Source of the DNA: Bacillus sp. 522_BSPC | GTDB taxonomy: Bacteria > Bacillota > Bacilli > Bacillales > Cytobacillaceae | NCBI RefSeq assembly: GCF_001076885.1 | Contig: NZ_JVDT01000233.1 | Span: forward strand, 1 to 54,123 | Length of the DNA stretch: 54,123 nucleotides | Direction of reading: 5' to 3' | Shown: positions 26,216 through 34,063 of the stretch, piece after piece | Numbering within the stretch: position 1 is the stretch's first letter | Layout: each line of letters opens with the position of its first letter | Notes under the pieces: generated by a model | Seen by the model: only the letters and a program-made list of their open reading frames with translations | Told to the model about the DNA's origin: nothing | Databases searched by the model: none | Made by a program: the position numbers and the translations under genes

Positions 26216-26239
26216 TCTTTCCGTCTATAGACGGAAAGA
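26216..26239. promoter_or_regulatory. 24-bp perfect palindrome, candidate operator
   Basis: Half-site TCTTTCCGTCTA followed immediately by its exact complement, about 80 bases before the MFS start. Size and symmetry fit a dimeric repressor of the TetR type; no TetR gene is adjacent. Confidence 0.55.
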
Positions 26240-26318
26240 GAAACCATCGCATGAATGTTCATTATCTATAGGAAGAAAGATAGAATAAACTCATCAACTA
26301 AAGGATGAGGGATAAGAA

Positions 26319-27608
26319 ATGAATAAATTTACAGAAATTTTTAAAAATGCGAGCTTTACCAGACTATTTATAGCCAATGTCACATCACAAATGGGGAGTG
26401 TTATTGGTTTAACAGCTTTCATGTTTTATATTCTTGATCGTTTCTCAGAGCAGCCATCTTATGCCACGATAACGGAATTAATGTTTTCCTTGCCAACGCT
26501 AGCCGTGTTTTTTCTTGTTGGAGTAGTGGCAGATCGACTAGATCGCCAGAAGATTGCTTACCATTGTGAGATGATAGCAGCAGCCATGTCTCTATGCTTA
26601 TTAGGGGCAGTTTCCACTGGCTGGATGCCACTTATCTTTCTCACTTTATTTATTCGAAGTGCTGTTCAGAAATTCTTTTTTCCTGCAGAACAAGGCATTC
26701 TTCAAGGGGTATTAAGAAAAGAGGACTATACAACCGCAGCAGGACTTAATCAATTCATTAATAGTGTCTTTATGCTATTCGGTAATGCGATTGGTATATT
26801 CGTATATTGGACATTGGGGATTTATGGAGCGATAGTAGTTGATGTTGTTACTTTAACGATAAGTGGGCTTCTCATTAAGTCAATGAAGCTGAGTGAAGAA
26901 ATTCGACAACCAAATGGCACCCACTCGTTAAAAGACTTAAATATTCAATTTATATGGAGTGACTTTATGATTGGTCTAAAGTACATACTCTCTAATATAT
27001 TATTATTAGCATTAATTTATGGATTTATTGCATTTGGGGTTGTAAATGGTGGATTTAGTGTGATGCAAGTATTTATTTTGAAATATAAATTAGCTCCTGA
27101 TAATTATGAACAAGTATCAATTTATTTGGGAATTGTCTTTGGTGCAGGAGTAATGATTGGAAGCTTCCTTTCTTCTCTTCTTACCCAAAAGGTAAAATTA
27201 TTTAAGCTGATTATAATCGGAGCATTTTATATTGCTGTTATGACAATTCTAGCGTCATATGCCACAAATGTCCTATTCTTTTTAACGATTTGTTTCTTAT
27301 TAGCATTGGGGTTACCGATGATTAATATTGCAATTGGTGGATGGATGCCAACCATTATAGAGCCGAAAATGATGGGAAGGGTACAAGGCTGGATTACCCC
27401 GCTAATGATGCTGTCACAGTCCATTACGCTTGGGATTATTTCAATCGGCTATCCTAAATGGTTTTCTATAGAGATAATTTATTGGTTTGTGGGCACATGT
27501 TTTCTTATTGTTGGTGGCTATTACAGTTTAGTATTGCCAAGATTAGCAAGAGAAAAGGAAGCAAAAGAAAAGTTAGCTGGGAAAAAAGAGGTTCAACTAA
27601 ATTATTAA
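26319..27608 (+). CDS. MFS exporter (macrolide-efflux-like)
   Basis: A 429-residue protein with twelve predicted membrane segments and the MFS loop motif GVVADRLDRQKIAY between helices 2 and 3. It resembles the MFS_3/MefA branch of drug and macrolide exporters (SFTRLFIANVTSQMGS at the start). It ends in a charged tail. Downstream, after a new promoter, is the bmrCD exporter, so this stretch is a small efflux cluster. The substrate is not known. Confidence 0.88.
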   Translation: MNKFTEIFKNASFTRLFIANVTSQMGSVIGLTAFMFYILDRFSEQPSYATITELMFSLPTLAVFFLVGVVADRLDRQKIAYHCEMIAAAMSLCLLGAVSTGWMPLIFLTLFIRSAVQKFFFPAEQGILQGVLRKEDYTTAAGLNQFINSVFMLFGNAIGIFVYWTLGIYGAIVVDVVTLTISGLLIKSMKLSEEIRQPNGTHSLKDLNIQFIWSDFMIGLKYILSNILLLALIYGFIAFGVVNGGFSVMQVFILKYKLAPDNYEQVSIYLGIVFGAGVMIGSFLSSLLTQKVKLFKLIIIGAFYIAVMTILASYATNVLFFLTICFLLALGLPMINIAIGGWMPTIIEPKMMGRVQGWITPLMMLSQSITLGIISIGYPKWFSIEIIYWFVGTCFLIVGGYYSLVLPRLAREKEAKEKLAGKKEVQLNY

Positions 27609-27636
27609 ATTCTTTTGATTTTCGAAATATTTGCAA

Positions 27637-27665
27637 TTGACTTTATAAAAACTACGTGTTAATCT
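27637..27665 (+). promoter_or_regulatory. sigma-A promoter of the bmr leader
   Basis: TTGACT, 17 bp, TAATCT, about 45 bases before the leader-peptide ATG. Confidence 0.65.
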
Positions 27666-27707
27666 CATTTATATTGGAAAATAAATGTAGAGAAAGGATG
27701 GTTACTG

Positions 27708-27779
27708 ATGAAAAGATTAAATAGATATTACTCCATTAAAACTTCATACATTGGTAACCTTCTTCTTTCTTATCGATAA
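27708..27779 (+). CDS. leader peptide of the bmrCD attenuator
   Basis: A 23-codon open frame beginning MKRLNRYYS and ending in SYR, with AAAGGA nine bases before its ATG. Codons 16-18 (GGT AAC C) form one arm of a set of repeated complementary segments, and a strong intrinsic terminator lies 60 bases downstream, before bmrC. B. subtilis bmrCD is preceded by the leader gene bmrB and controlled by ribosome-mediated attenuation; this is a shorter counterpart. Role inferred from position and structure. Confidence 0.7.
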   Translation: MKRLNRYYSIKTSYIGNLLLSYR

Positions 27780-27839
27780 TTTTTTGCAAAAAAAAAGCTG
27801 GTTGCCATTATAGGTAACCTGTGTATTTTTCTATCATCT

Positions 27840-27877
27840 AGAGATGGGTCGCATGGTTGCGGTCTGTCTCTTTTTTT
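27840..27877 (+). terminator. attenuator terminator upstream of bmrC
   Basis: Positions 27840-27853 pair continuously with 27858-27871 (14 bp including G-T wobbles) around the loop TGGT, followed by T7. GGTTGC at 27855-27860 within it can instead pair with GTAACC at 27814-27819. Confidence 0.85.
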
Positions 27878-27948
27878 GTGGGAAAATATGGAATGCGAAA
27901 AAGGGCAAAGCGTTTATTTTCTAATGAATAGTAAAGGAGGAAAAGTCG

Positions 27949-28005
27949 ATGATTGTATCAGTAAAAGAGGCGAGAAATGAGTTAAAGGATTTAGAAAGTG
28001 GCTAG
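27949..28005 (+). CDS. possible 18-codon small ORF upstream of bmrC
   Basis: Opens with ATG seven bases after an ideal AAAGGAGG, reads MIVSVKEARNELKDLESG and stops at TAG, 31 bases before bmrC. It could be a second leader peptide, or a translation-coupling ORF or gene remnant. There is no other evidence that it is made. Confidence 0.4.
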   Translation: MIVSVKEARNELKDLESG

Positions 28006-28036
28006 TCAGCAAAGAAGAGAGACAGGGGATGAGTGA

Positions 28037-29797
28037 ATGTTTTCGATATTTTTTAAATTAAAATGGTTTTTTAAAGAGCATTGGAAAAGTTATACGATAG
28101 CTATAATTCTGTTAATTATTGTTGGATTTATTGAGGTATTGCCACCAAGAATTTTAGGATTGTTTATCGATGAACTAACGATTGGAACACTAACGACCAA
28201 TAAAACAATGATGTATATACTTGTTGTATCAGGAATCACAATCAGTACGTATATCATTACCTATTTTTGGATGTATAAGTTATTTGGTGGAGCAAATATC
28301 TTAGAATTGAAACTAAGAAGCAAATTTATGAATCACCTATTAAAAATGACGCCAACATTTTTTGAAAAAAATAAAACCGGAGATTTAATGGCAAGAGCAA
28401 CGAATGATTTAAAGGCAGTGTCGGTTACTGCGGGGTTTGGTATTTTAACATTGGTCGATTCCACAGTATTTATGCTGACAATTTTAATTACGATGATCAT
28501 AACAGTAAGCTGGAAATTAACACTTGCAGCGATTCTTCCACTTCCTATTATGGCAGTAATCATGAAAATATATGGGGAAAGAATCCATAAGCGGTTTATG
28601 GAAGCACAGGATGCTTTTGGTGATATGAATGATAGTGTCTTGCAGTCTGTTTCAGGAGTACGCGTGATTCGTGCATATGTTTTAGAAAAAGAAGAAGAAA
28701 AACAATTTCATCATTTCACAGAAGATGTGTTCAAAAAGAACTTGCGTGTTGCTAAAATAGATTCTTTATTCGACCCTACTATACGAATTCTTGTTGGGTT
28801 AAGCTATTTAATTGGTCTTGGCTATGGAGCTTATCTAGTATTCCAGCAACAGTTAACAATTGGGCAGCTTGTTACATTTAATGTGTATTTAGGAATGATT
28901 GTTTGGCCAATGTTTGCAGTGGGGGAATTAATGAATATCATGCAGCGCGGAAATGCTTCTTTAGATCGGGTGCAGGAAACATTAAGCTACAAAGCGGATG
29001 TCATCAGTTCGGGAAGTGGAAATGGACTGGGTGTTCCAGAAATTATCCAGTTAAAGGATGTGCAATTTCAATACCCATCATCTAAACAAGAAAATCTTCG
29101 TGATATTTATTTAACCATCAGAAGAGGAGAAACCGTTGGGATTGTTGGTAAAACAGGAAGTGGGAAAACGACAATTATAAAGCAGCTCCTTAGAGAATAT
29201 CCAAAAGGGGAAGGGAAGCTTGAGATTAACGGGAATAGCATTGATTCGATCGATTTACATACGTTAAGAGGTTGGATTGGCTATGTTCCCCAAGATCATG
29301 TTCTTTTTTCAAAAACAGTGAAAGAGAATATCTTATTTGGAAAAGAAAATGCTACGGAAAAAGAATTGGAGGAAGCAATTAGCCTTGCCTCTTTTAAACA
29401 GGATATTGATATGCTTCCAGAAGGGTTAAAGACACTTGTTGGGGAAAAAGGAGTCGCATTATCTGGCGGGCAAAAACAGCGTATATCGATTGCCAGAGCC
29501 CTTATCCGTAAGCCGGAAATTTTAATATTAGATGATTCTTTATCAGCGGTAGATGCAAAAACGGAGCAAAAGATTATTTCGAATATAAAGCAGGAACGCC
29601 AAGCAAAAACAACGATTATTACAACACATCGTATGACAGCTGTGCAACATGCTGACCATATTATCGTAATGGAAGATGGTTATATCATAGAGCATGGAAC
29701 ACATGATGAGCTAATGGATTTGAATGGCTGGTACAAAGAACAATATATTACGCAACAGACGAAAGCAGAATCTGAAGAAGTGGAGGTGCAAGCATGA
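28037..29797 (+). CDS. bmrC: heterodimeric multidrug ABC exporter subunit BmrC
   Basis: A 586-residue half-transporter with six membrane helices (about 15-310) and a C-terminal ATPase. It strongly resembles B. subtilis BmrC (YheI), including KNKTGDLMARATNDL and IMQRGNASLDRV. Walker A is GKTGSGKTT and the signature LSGGQKQR. Walker B reads ILILDDSLSAVDA with Asp in place of the catalytic Glu, the degenerate-site hallmark of this heterodimer class. The gene overlaps bmrD by four bases. Control is by the upstream attenuator. Confidence 0.95.
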   Translation: MFSIFFKLKWFFKEHWKSYTIAIILLIIVGFIEVLPPRILGLFIDELTIGTLTTNKTMMYILVVSGITISTYIITYFWMYKLFGGANILELKLRSKFMNHLLKMTPTFFEKNKTGDLMARATNDLKAVSVTAGFGILTLVDSTVFMLTILITMIITVSWKLTLAAILPLPIMAVIMKIYGERIHKRFMEAQDAFGDMNDSVLQSVSGVRVIRAYVLEKEEEKQFHHFTEDVFKKNLRVAKIDSLFDPTIRILVGLSYLIGLGYGAYLVFQQQLTIGQLVTFNVYLGMIVWPMFAVGELMNIMQRGNASLDRVQETLSYKADVISSGSGNGLGVPEIIQLKDVQFQYPSSKQENLRDIYLTIRRGETVGIVGKTGSGKTTIIKQLLREYPKGEGKLEINGNSIDSIDLHTLRGWIGYVPQDHVLFSKTVKENILFGKENATEKELEEAISLASFKQDIDMLPEGLKTLVGEKGVALSGGQKQRISIARALIRKPEILILDDSLSAVDAKTEQKIISNIKQERQAKTTIITTHRMTAVQHADHIIVMEDGYIIEHGTHDELMDLNGWYKEQYITQQTKAESEEVEVQA

Positions 29798-31806
29798 CTA
29801 CTGGACAACGTTTATTTCGATATGCATGGAGCTTTAAAGGAATAATTCTTACTGCGCTACTCATGCTGACAATTGCTGTTATCGCCGACCTTGCAGGACC
29901 GTTTGTTGCAAAAAAAGTAATTGATGATCATATAACAGGGATTGAATCCCTTTGGTATCAAACAGAACCAACTAGCGATGCAGTAGAATATAACGGGAAT
30001 TTTTACAAAAAAGCTGAATACCTTGATTTAGATGAAGAAATGCTTGCAGAAGCTAGAATTCTTCAGGTTGGAAGACAATTTCTTTTTGTAGATGGCACTA
30101 TTTCCTTTGATGGAAGTCGACAATTTGCGAATGGCACACTGACAATCAGCAGAGAGGGAGAAATGGCAACCTATCCCGCTACTGCTTTAACTCGAACGGA
30201 AGTATTTGATTTTTATAAGCCAGAAATTATGCCTATTTTAAAGCTTTTATCTTTTTATTTTGGATTAGTTATTATTTCTGCCATATTCCAATACGGCCAG
30301 CATTACTTATTACAAAAGTCAGCAAACCGAATTATTCAAAAAATGCGGGAAGACGTATTTGCGCAAATTCAGCGGTTGCCGATCAAATATTTTGATAATC
30401 TTCCTGCTGGTAAAGTAGTTGCCAGAGTAACAAATGACACAGAGGCAATTAGGGAGCTATATGTAACAGTACTCTCGAATTTCTTTTCAAGTGGAATTAA
30501 CATTATCGGAATTTATATTGCCCTGTTTATTTTGAATCCGCCTCTTGCAGCGATATGTTTAATTCTTCTTCCCATTTTATATATATGGATGATTGGCTAC
30601 CGCAAATTTGCGTCTAGATATAATCATGTGATTCGTGCAAAAATTAGTGATATTAATGGAATGGTGAACGAATCTATTCAAGGAATGCATATCATTCAAG
30701 CCTTTGGCAAAGAAAAGCAAACAAGGGAAGAATTTGAGGATTTAAATAAGGAGCATTTTCGCTTTCAAAATAAGATGCTCCATTTAAATAGTCTTACCTC
30801 CCATAATTTGGTGAATGTATTAAGAAACATAGTATTTGTCGTGTTTATTTGGTATATTGCAGGTCAATCTTTAACAGCAACAACGGCTCTTTCTCTTGGG
30901 ATGCTCTATGCATTTGTTGATTATATTAATCGTCTTTTTCAGCCGGTACAAGGGATTGTCAATCAATTGGCTAATTTAGAGCAAGCTCTTGTTGCAGGGG
31001 AACGAGTATTTGAATTATTAGATGAAGATGGAATTGATGTGAAGGATGTTACACTAGGACGCTATAAAGGGAATGTAACGTTTGATCAAGTAAACTTTGC
31101 CTATAAAGATAATGATTATGTATTGAAAAATATCTCTTTTGAAGCAAAGCAAGGAGAAACAGTCGCATTAGTAGGTCATACTGGATCTGGAAAAAGCTCT
31201 ATTATGAATCTATTATTCCGGTTCTATGATATTCAATCAGGGAAGATTACGATAGATGGAAAAGATATCATGTCTATTTCCAAGCAAGATCTTCGTAAAT
31301 ATATGGGAATTGTTCTTCAAGATCCGTTCCTCTTTACTGGAACAATCGCCTCAAATGTAACGTTAAATGACCCATCCATATCAAGGGCAACCGTGGAGAA
31401 AGCATTAAAGGATGTAGGTGCAGATAGGGTATTAAAGCATTTAGAAAAGGGATACGATGAGCCAGTAATTGAAAAGGGAAGTACGCTTTCTAGTGGGCAA
31501 AGACAGCTAATTTCCTTTGCCAGAGCGCTTGCTTTTGATCCAGCGATTCTTATTTTAGATGAAGCAACAAGCAGTATTGATACGGAAACAGAACAAATCA
31601 TTCAACATGCGATGGAAGTACTAAAGGAAGGCAGAACGACCTTTATCATTGCCCATCGACTATCAACGATTCGGAATGCTGATCAAATTATCGTACTTGA
31701 TCATGGAGAAATCATCGAAAAAGGCAATCATGATGAATTGATGGGATTAAAAGGAAAATATTATCATATGTATCAGTTGCAGCAAGGGGAGAGTTTAGCA
31801 GGATAA
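29794..31806 (+). CDS. bmrD: heterodimeric multidrug ABC exporter subunit BmrD
   Basis: A 670-residue partner of BmrC, matching BmrD (YheH) in size. Between the first and second membrane helices it has a large extracytoplasmic insertion (about 45-145), as in BmrD. The ATPase has Walker A GHTGSGKSS, signature LSSGQRQL and Walker B ILILDEATSSID with the catalytic Glu, so BmrD supplies the hydrolysing site and its altered signature serves the degenerate one. It is translated by ATGA overlap with bmrC. Confidence 0.95.
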   Translation: MTTGQRLFRYAWSFKGIILTALLMLTIAVIADLAGPFVAKKVIDDHITGIESLWYQTEPTSDAVEYNGNFYKKAEYLDLDEEMLAEARILQVGRQFLFVDGTISFDGSRQFANGTLTISREGEMATYPATALTRTEVFDFYKPEIMPILKLLSFYFGLVIISAIFQYGQHYLLQKSANRIIQKMREDVFAQIQRLPIKYFDNLPAGKVVARVTNDTEAIRELYVTVLSNFFSSGINIIGIYIALFILNPPLAAICLILLPILYIWMIGYRKFASRYNHVIRAKISDINGMVNESIQGMHIIQAFGKEKQTREEFEDLNKEHFRFQNKMLHLNSLTSHNLVNVLRNIVFVVFIWYIAGQSLTATTALSLGMLYAFVDYINRLFQPVQGIVNQLANLEQALVAGERVFELLDEDGIDVKDVTLGRYKGNVTFDQVNFAYKDNDYVLKNISFEAKQGETVALVGHTGSGKSSIMNLLFRFYDIQSGKITIDGKDIMSISKQDLRKYMGIVLQDPFLFTGTIASNVTLNDPSISRATVEKALKDVGADRVLKHLEKGYDEPVIEKGSTLSSGQRQLISFARALAFDPAILILDEATSSIDTETEQIIQHAMEVLKEGRTTFIIAHRLSTIRNADQIIVLDHGEIIEKGNHDELMGLKGKYYHMYQLQQGESLAG

Positions 31807-31828
31807 TGGATAATTTCTCTTCATAAGC

Positions 31829-31857
31829 AAGCCCTCCTAAATGTAGGAGGGCTTTAG
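31829..31857. terminator. terminator between bmrD and the SASP gene
   Basis: Perfect stem AAGCCCTCCTA / TAGGAGGGCTT with loop AATG. Only a short T run follows on either strand. Confidence 0.65.
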
Positions 31858-31876
31858 CCATTATATTAAATTGTTA

Positions 31877-32080
31877 TTAGCCTTGAAATCCACCTAGTTG
31901 CTTTTCAGCCATTTGTACTAAGCGTTTTGTAATTTCTCCACCAACAGATCCGTTAGCGCGAGAAGTAGTTTCTGCACCTAGGTTTACACCGAATTCAGAT
32001 GCAATTTCGTATTTCATTTGGTCTAGAGCTTGAGATACTCCTGGTACTAATAGTTGATTTGAAGAATTGTTGTTTGCCAT
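31877..32080 (-). CDS. alpha/beta-type small acid-soluble spore protein
   Basis: A 67-residue DNA-binding protein that coats spore DNA and is degraded at germination. The GPR protease site is YEIASE, and the second conserved block is [18 protein letters not shown]. 63 of 67 residues equal the second SASP gene of this window; they differ in AEKQ against AEQQ and in the last three residues. The gene has a long leader and a sigma-G-like promoter. Confidence 0.97.
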   Translation of the reverse strand: MANNNSSNQLLVPGVSQALDQMKYEIASEFGVNLGAETTSRANGSVGGEITKRLVQMAEKQLGGFQG

Positions 32081-32114
32081 TGTGTTCCAGCTCCTTCTAG
32101 TTGTTTTTTTGGTT

Positions 32115-32172
32115 GGGTTAACTGGAATTGCACCAGTTGTAAGAGAATTCTTACTACCACTAGGTGTAACCC
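32115..32172 (-). other. three-hairpin junction in the SASP leader
   Basis: Closing stem GGGTTA (32115-32120) with TAACCC (32167-32172) encloses three hairpins in series: ACTGG/CCAGT, GTAAGA/TCTTAC and TACC/GGTG. The same fold is possible on either strand. It lies 35-92 bases before the SASP start. Confidence 0.45.
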
Positions 32173-32229
32173 ATTAATAGATATGGCATTTTGCTGGTTA
32201 GTTGTTGCCTTGGTTGTTGCTTGTACTAT

Positions 32230-32259
32230 TATTATGGATGGATTTCTTGTTCTTATTCA
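32230..32259 (-). promoter_or_regulatory. candidate sigma-G promoter of the SASP gene
   Basis: Minus strand TGAATA, 17 bp, CATAATA. Both elements agree with the forespore sigma-G pattern (TGNATA, CATNNTA). Confidence 0.6.
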
Positions 32260-32406
32260 ACAAAAAATGGAGGAAATTAATTCCTTTTACAACAGTTGGA
32301 TAGTTTCTATTTCAATACAGAAACTAAAGGCAGAATAAAGTGCATTTTCTCTTTAAGGCACTACTTAATGTCTCCGGATTGTGGAAAAAAGGAAGGTGAA
32401 TATAAA

Positions 32407-32649
32407 GTGGGCTCAATATGTCCGATTTGTAATGGGATGGAAAGCTTAGAAAAGCCTTGTACGAACTGTGGATATCAAGTGGAAGACAGGGGGAGAGTGA
32501 TGGACTATTATGATGACTATAGTGCATATATGCCAATTGATCAGATGAAGTTAGAAGATGGCTATCAAGATTTATCTGCACATTTATGTCCTCATTTTAT
32601 ACAGTGTCCTCATTGTGGGCAGGAAGAAATTTTATTAATAAAGGAATAA
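32407..32649 (+). CDS. small zinc-ribbon protein, unknown function
   Basis: About 80 residues from the GTG at 32407, chosen because GGAAGGTG lies at ribosome-binding distance; the frame is open back to 32296. Two cysteine pairs (CPIC and CTNC, ten residues apart) form one zinc ribbon near the N-terminus, and C-P-H-FIQ-CPHC near the C-terminus gives a second metal site. The acidic middle contains MDYYDDYSAYMP. I do not recognise the family. Confidence 0.65.
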   Translation: MGSICPICNGMESLEKPCTNCGYQVEDRGRVMDYYDDYSAYMPIDQMKLEDGYQDLSAHLCPHFIQCPHCGQEEILLIKE

Positions 32650-32681
32650 AAATGATTTGGAGACCATTGTATCTAATAGTA

Positions 32682-32720
32682 AAAAAGCTTACCGAGCATA
32701 TATAGCAAGGTAAGCCTTTT
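32682..32720. terminator. terminator, convergent genes
   Basis: AAAAGCTTACC pairs with GGTAAGCCTTTT with one mismatch; A and T runs flank it. Confidence 0.7.
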
Positions 32721-32733
32721 GTTTAGTATGCAA

Positions 32734-33831
32734 TTAACGAATACGAAGTTCTGTTTCTTTATCGAAGAAGTGACCTTTATTCATATCAAACGCTAATTTA
32801 ACTGATTGACCAGCTTGAAGGTCGGCTCTTGAATCTAAGCGAGCAACAAATTCTTTTCCAGATAGAGTAGAGTACACAAGGCTCTCTGCACCTGTTAATT
32901 CAAATACATCTACTTTTGCGTCAAAGCTTGTATTTTCTGAACTGCTTATAAATACTAATTCATCATGGATATCTTCTGGACGAACACCGAAGATAACTTC
33001 TTTACCAACATAATTTTGTTCGCGCAATGTTTTTAATTTTCCTTCTGGAATGATGAAAGAACTATCGCCAATTACCATTTTATTGTCGACTACTTTTCCT
33101 TCAAAGAAGTTCATTGCTGGTGAACCAATAAATCCGCCAACAAAAACATTTTCCGGTTTTTCGTATACTTCTTTTGGAGCACCAACCTGTTGGATAACTC
33201 CATCTTTCATAACAACAAGTCTTGTTGCCATTGTCATCGCTTCTGTTTGGTCATGCGTTACATAAATAGTAGTCGTTTGTAGTCTTTGGTGAAGCTTTGA
33301 AATTTCAGCACGCATTTGTACACGTAATTTAGCATCTAAGTTTGATAATGGCTCATCCATTAAGAATACTTTTGCATCACGAACAATGGCGCGGCCTAGT
33401 GCAACCCTTTGACGTTGTCCACCGGATAATGCTTTTGGTTTTCTTTTTAAGTATTCTTCTAATCCTAGAATTTTTGCAGCGTTATTTACTCTTTCTTCAA
33501 TTTCCGCTTTAGGGAATTTACGAAGTTTTAATCCGAATGCCATATTATCATATACAGTCATATGTGGATATAGTGCATAGTTTTGGAAAACCATCGCAAT
33601 GTCGCGATCTTTTGGAGCAACATCGTTAACACGTAATTCATCAATAAAGAAATCACCTTTTGAAATATCTTCAAGACCTGCAATCATACGAAGAGTTGTT
33701 GATTTACCGCAACCAGAAGGACCAACAAATACGACAAATTCTTTATCCTGAATGTGTAAATTAAAATCTTTAACCGCTTCTACTTTTTCATCATAAATTT
33801 TATAAATATTCTTTAACACTAGTTCTGCCAT
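32734..33831 (-). CDS. msmX: multi-sugar ABC transporter ATPase MsmX
   Basis: A 365-residue CUT1-type ATPase, exactly the B. subtilis MsmX length. Walker A GPSGCGKST, Q-loop VFQNYALYPHMTV, signature LSGGQRQR and Walker B VFLMDEPLSNLD are intact. A C-terminal TOBE region (about 240-365) contains GVRPEDIHDE. No sugar permease is nearby, consistent with a shared ATPase serving several sugar importers. A cre-like site lies upstream. Confidence 0.95.
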   Translation of the reverse strand: MAELVLKNIYKIYDEKVEAVKDFNLHIQDKEFVVFVGPSGCGKSTTLRMIAGLEDISKGDFFIDELRVNDVAPKDRDIAMVFQNYALYPHMTVYDNMAFGLKLRKFPKAEIEERVNNAAKILGLEEYLKRKPKALSGGQRQRVALGRAIVRDAKVFLMDEPLSNLDAKLRVQMRAEISKLHQRLQTTTIYVTHDQTEAMTMATRLVVMKDGVIQQVGAPKEVYEKPENVFVGGFIGSPAMNFFEGKVVDNKMVIGDSSFIIPEGKLKTLREQNYVGKEVIFGVRPEDIHDELVFISSSENTSFDAKVDVFELTGAESLVYSTLSGKEFVARLDSRADLQAGQSVKLAFDMNKGHFFDKETELRIR

Positions 33832-33874
33832 TTTGTTCTCCCCCTACTGTTTTATAGTTATACTTTAACACTTT

Positions 33875-33888
33875 TGATACCGTTTTCA
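33875..33888. promoter_or_regulatory. cre (CcpA) site upstream of msmX
   Basis: TGATACCGTTTTCA fits the cre consensus TGWNANCGNTNWCA at every position. A weaker relative (GAAAAACGCTTACA) follows near 33905. Suggests carbon catabolite control of msmX. Confidence 0.7.
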
Positions 33889-34063
33889 AATTGGCGAATT
33901 GCATGAAAAACGCTTACATAATTTTGAGCAAAATGCCTAAGAACTTGTATAATCAGGTGAATTCGCTCGTTTTTATAGCAAATAATCTATAGGCAATGTT
34001 TATTTGGGTGGAGAATAAGAGGGGATGCAAAAGAAAAAAGCCAATAATGGCTTTGGAAAAGTG

